This document shows positions 61,697 through 64,000 of a DNA stretch of 64,000 nt, piece after piece; the stretch's first letter is position 1, and the number at the start of each line of letters is the position of its first letter. Source of the stretch: Rufibacter psychrotolerans (GTDB lineage: Bacteria > Bacteroidota > Bacteroidia > Cytophagales > Hymenobacteraceae); contig NZ_JAFFJV010000014.1 in assembly GCF_016924645.1 (NCBI RefSeq), positions 124,001 through 188,000 on the forward strand, in the 5' to 3' direction. Made by a program: the position numbers and the translations under genes. The notes beneath the pieces were generated by a model. That model was not told the DNA's origin. It worked only from the letters and a program-made list of their open reading frames with translations, and did not search any database.

Positions 61697-63736
61697 CTAT
61701 TTATTGGTAAATGGCTGTTTGAACTTAGCAAGCGATTGATCCAATCTTTTGTCTAATTCGCTCTCTGGATATAATGCCCTCAAGTACTCTTTTAATGTTG
61801 GTCTTAAATGAAGTTCGAATAGGGTTTCAATATTCTTTGTCGTTATAGACTTACGATTGGCTATATCAGACATCTTCATAAAAAAAGAATGGCCAAACTC
61901 ATATGATTTCCCCAATCCAAGTTCAATTGATATATAGTTATTTAAATATCTACATGCCTCCACATAAATATCAATATTATCAAACTCACTCCAATTTTTG
62001 CCTTTCGTTCTTTCTAAAATAACTTCATAGTCACAATCTTTGCGGATCCATTTAAACCTTCTTCGGAGTGCCAGATCAAAAGCATCAATATTTTTATCAA
62101 CATCATTCATCATACCTATAAAATAAATATTGGAAGGCACCCCGAAATATGCATTACCATCTATCAACTCATAAGCTAAAGCAGCTTTGTCCTCTTCTGA
62201 TAATTGTTCTATAAGAGTGGAATATTGAGTCTTTATTAAGTTGCCATTTTCAGGATAAGTAACATTATGGCGGTAATTCTTCTCAAGTCTGGATAAGGTT
62301 TCACCAAAGACGGCTGACAGATTAGCTCTGTTAATTTCATCAACTACAAAGTAAAATTTTTTATCTGGCTGCTGCTTTGCCTTTTTACAAAAGCGTTTAA
62401 ACACCCCATCTACAAGCTCAAATTTTATATTACCATCCTTTCCTATGCCTTTTGGCTTTATTCCCTCAATGAAGTCTTCATATGTAAACGAAGGATGAAA
62501 TTGCACCACTTCATAAAGGTCCCTGTTTCCTTGGCAAACAAAATTTAAACTTCGTTGAACTGAGTATGTTTTGCCAGTTCCAGGAGGACCATAAAGAATG
62601 ACATTAGGTGTATTTTCGTCTGCTATGCTCTTTGTGTGTCGTAACATCCACAAGAAACTTGATAATATATATTGATCCGTAAAAGAACTGGACTCCATTC
62701 CGAATAGCTCTTTTGCAAATGCTGAAATAGCCGCATTTTTACCAAGGTTATGATTTTCATCGCCATTGATGAATTCCTCATACAGTTCATTTATTACATC
62801 ATTAGAGTAAATGTAAATGAAATCTGTCTGATGATCTAACACTGCTAATTTTCTCAGAATTTGTTTTGCTCCAATATTATTATTCTCTACGATCCTTATT
62901 ATATCCCAAATGCTAGAAGATTTAACTATTCCCTCTATTACAGGTTTTATATCTTTGTTAAATTTCTCTTCTGCTTCCTCTCTTGTACCATTAGGCTTGT
63001 CTTTTCCAATAGTATAAGTGGTTTTATCATTATTTAACTTAACACCAAAGTTTATTGCCGTGCCAGGCTTAGATGATCCAAATACTTGGCGAGTTGTACG
63101 TTCTAAGAAATTACATAAGTATCCGCCTGCAAGCGATCCATTAGTGTTACTTAAAGTATTGGTGTAATCCTCTAAGGAGAAAGAACCATTAGCAATTCTA
63201 CTTTTATAGGCTTGCCACTCCTTCATTCTCATCTCAAGTTTTTCTTCAATATCTTTCTTATCAAAACTTTTCTTATAACCTTCCCAAAATTCCTTCAACT
63301 CAACTTGACGCTTTTCAGATAAAACGCTATTTTTTTCCATTTCATTTTTGATTAAGAAGTAGTCCTTTTCTGTGATACTTACAATTCGATCTCGGGTAGA
63401 CTTATTAGAAAGCTCCGCATATAAACTATCGGTATCTACATTATACAACCATTTATTGATTTGAGCAATCTTGAAGAACACTGTATTTCTCCCATCAACA
63501 TTCTTTGGTGTACAAGATTGCTCTACAACTGCTTCACCCCAATACTTTTTTGTTTTGAATTCTTTAAATACTACTTTATCACCTTCTTTAGGTTTGTTTA
63601 TCAATCCTACCTTTGGATCAAAATAATATTCTTTCGTTTGAATTATATTATTAGTATCCCAAATGGAATTATCATACTCGCCAACAGGATTGTTAGCAAA
63701 AATAAAATACTGAATTTGTTCTTTAGACATTTGCAC
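61697..63736 (-). CDS. mcrB: McrB, GTP-dependent motor with EVE/PUA-like N-terminus
   Basis: 679 residues. The first 140 or so residues (QIQYFIFANNPVGEYDN, GDKVVFKEFKTKKYWGEAVV) look like an EVE/PUA-type modified-base reader. After a helical middle, the AAA+ module has Walker A LYGPPGTGKTYS (about 381-392), Walker B FVVDEINRANLSAVFGE, and MMNDVDKNIDAFDLALRRRF, which differs slightly from the classical McrB MNTxD GTP motif (MNDVD). It would recognise modified DNA and translocate on it. First gene of the mcrBC pair; a Met two codons in is an alternative start. Confidence 0.9.
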   Translation of the reverse strand: MQMSKEQIQYFIFANNPVGEYDNSIWDTNNIIQTKEYYFDPKVGLINKPKEGDKVVFKEFKTKKYWGEAVVEQSCTPKNVDGRNTVFFKIAQINKWLYNVDTDSLYAELSNKSTRDRIVSITEKDYFLIKNEMEKNSVLSEKRQVELKEFWEGYKKSFDKKDIEEKLEMRMKEWQAYKSRIANGSFSLEDYTNTLSNTNGSLAGGYLCNFLERTTRQVFGSSKPGTAINFGVKLNNDKTTYTIGKDKPNGTREEAEEKFNKDIKPVIEGIVKSSSIWDIIRIVENNNIGAKQILRKLAVLDHQTDFIYIYSNDVINELYEEFINGDENHNLGKNAAISAFAKELFGMESSSFTDQYILSSFLWMLRHTKSIADENTPNVILYGPPGTGKTYSVQRSLNFVCQGNRDLYEVVQFHPSFTYEDFIEGIKPKGIGKDGNIKFELVDGVFKRFCKKAKQQPDKKFYFVVDEINRANLSAVFGETLSRLEKNYRHNVTYPENGNLIKTQYSTLIEQLSEEDKAALAYELIDGNAYFGVPSNIYFIGMMNDVDKNIDAFDLALRRRFKWIRKDCDYEVILERTKGKNWSEFDNIDIYVEACRYLNNYISIELGLGKSYEFGHSFFMKMSDIANRKSITTKNIETLFELHLRPTLKEYLRALYPESELDKRLDQSLAKFKQPFTNK

Positions 63737-63751
63737 TAAATAGTTTTAATA

Positions 63752-63772
63752 AGAAGCTGTTTAGAGTTTTTA
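63752..63772. repeat. Possible left end of the IS5-type element
   Basis: AGAAGCTGTTTAGAGTTTTT resembles the terminal repeat (GAGCTGTTTxxxxTTTT) of several Bacteroidota IS5-family elements and lies 64 bp before the transposase ATG. The right end is outside the window, so it cannot be confirmed. Confidence 0.3.
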
Positions 63773-63835
63773 ACTTCCAAATAATTAGGCATGTAAAAGT
63801 GTTTGCGAAGACATATCAAACCTGAACCTAATCCG

Positions 63836-64000
63836 ATGGAAGTCATAAACGAAGATAGCATAAACCGCTGGATTGTCCCTCACCTGAGCATAGGCAAAAG
63901 AGGCAGCAAGCCCCGTGTGAAACCCTCAGCGATCATGTCGGCCATTCTCTACCGGCTCAAGACTGGCTGCCAGTGGCGGGAACTTCCCACCAGGGAGTTC
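63836..64000 (+). CDS. IS5-family transposase, N-terminus only
   Basis: 55 codons from ATG 63836 to the window end: SINRWIVPHLSIGKRGSKPR and AIMSAILYRLKTGCQWRELP, the DUF4096-type N-terminal domain of IS5/IS1031-like transposases. It continues beyond the window. It is GC-richer than the neighbouring defence genes, which suggests a later insertion at the island edge. Confidence 0.85.
   Translation, partial: MEVINEDSINRWIVPHLSIGKRGSKPRVKPSAIMSAILYRLKTGCQWRELPTREF

Noticed and set aside
1..64000. CRISPR array, tRNA or rRNA genes
   Set aside because: No regularly spaced repeats with unique spacers and no cloverleaf or rRNA-like segment was found.

Overview
The window reads as a chromosome segment of a GC-rich, aerobic to microaerobic member of the Bacteroidota, most likely order Cytophagales, family Hymenobacteraceae (Rufibacter- or Pontibacter-like). 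The grounds are a fused cbb3 oxidase subunit CcoN-CcoO, a large exported protein with a type IX secretion C-terminal sorting domain, -7 boxes of the TAnnTTTG type, little sign of Shine-Dalgarno sequences, and the general protein character. The genus is inferred by eye, not computed.

Positions 1-8804 hold a partial multidrug MFS transporter, an alpha-glucan phosphorylase, a cupin isomerase-like protein, a small hypothetical protein, and a three-gene envelope module (beta-barrel protein, large lipoprotein, radical SAM enzyme).

Positions 8862-34859 are dominated by low-oxygen respiration: hemA, a four-gene phosphorelay (a kinase with two FixL-like PAS domains, a CheY-type regulator, a receiver-kinase hybrid and a receiver fused to a Crp/FNR DNA-binding module), two universal stress proteins, hemN, the cbb3 assembly set (ccoG, ccoH, a SafE-type membrane protein), the oxidase operon ccoS-ccoNO-ccoQ-ccoP, and later ccoI with a second ccoS. 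Six promoters across this region carry a 14-bp palindrome of the form ATGAY-N4-RTCAT (with small variations), the best candidate for the operator of the receiver-Crp fusion. This gives a coherent model: heme-PAS oxygen sensing, phosphorelay, then an FNR-like regulon of heme and cbb3 genes. Embedded here are tyrS, a cation/proton antiporter, a standalone HNH gene and a broken toxin-antitoxin pair.

Positions 34860-41771 hold an AraC-type regulator, a 1299-residue secreted lectin/calcium-repeat protein and a GH43 glycosidase.

From about 41.8 kb to the end the DNA is visibly AT-richer and lacks the palindromic repeats that are scattered through the first 31 kb. It is a defence island: a WYL regulator with a palindromic operator, a RecD-like helicase, a retron (ncRNA, reverse transcriptase, and a downstream protein with a HEPN-like R-x4-H motif), a complete type 1 BREX operon (brxA-brxB-brxC-pglX-pglZ-brxL), a McrBC type IV restriction pair, and the start of an IS5-type insertion sequence at the right edge. 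The retron with its HEPN-like partner is the most promising candidate for something little described.
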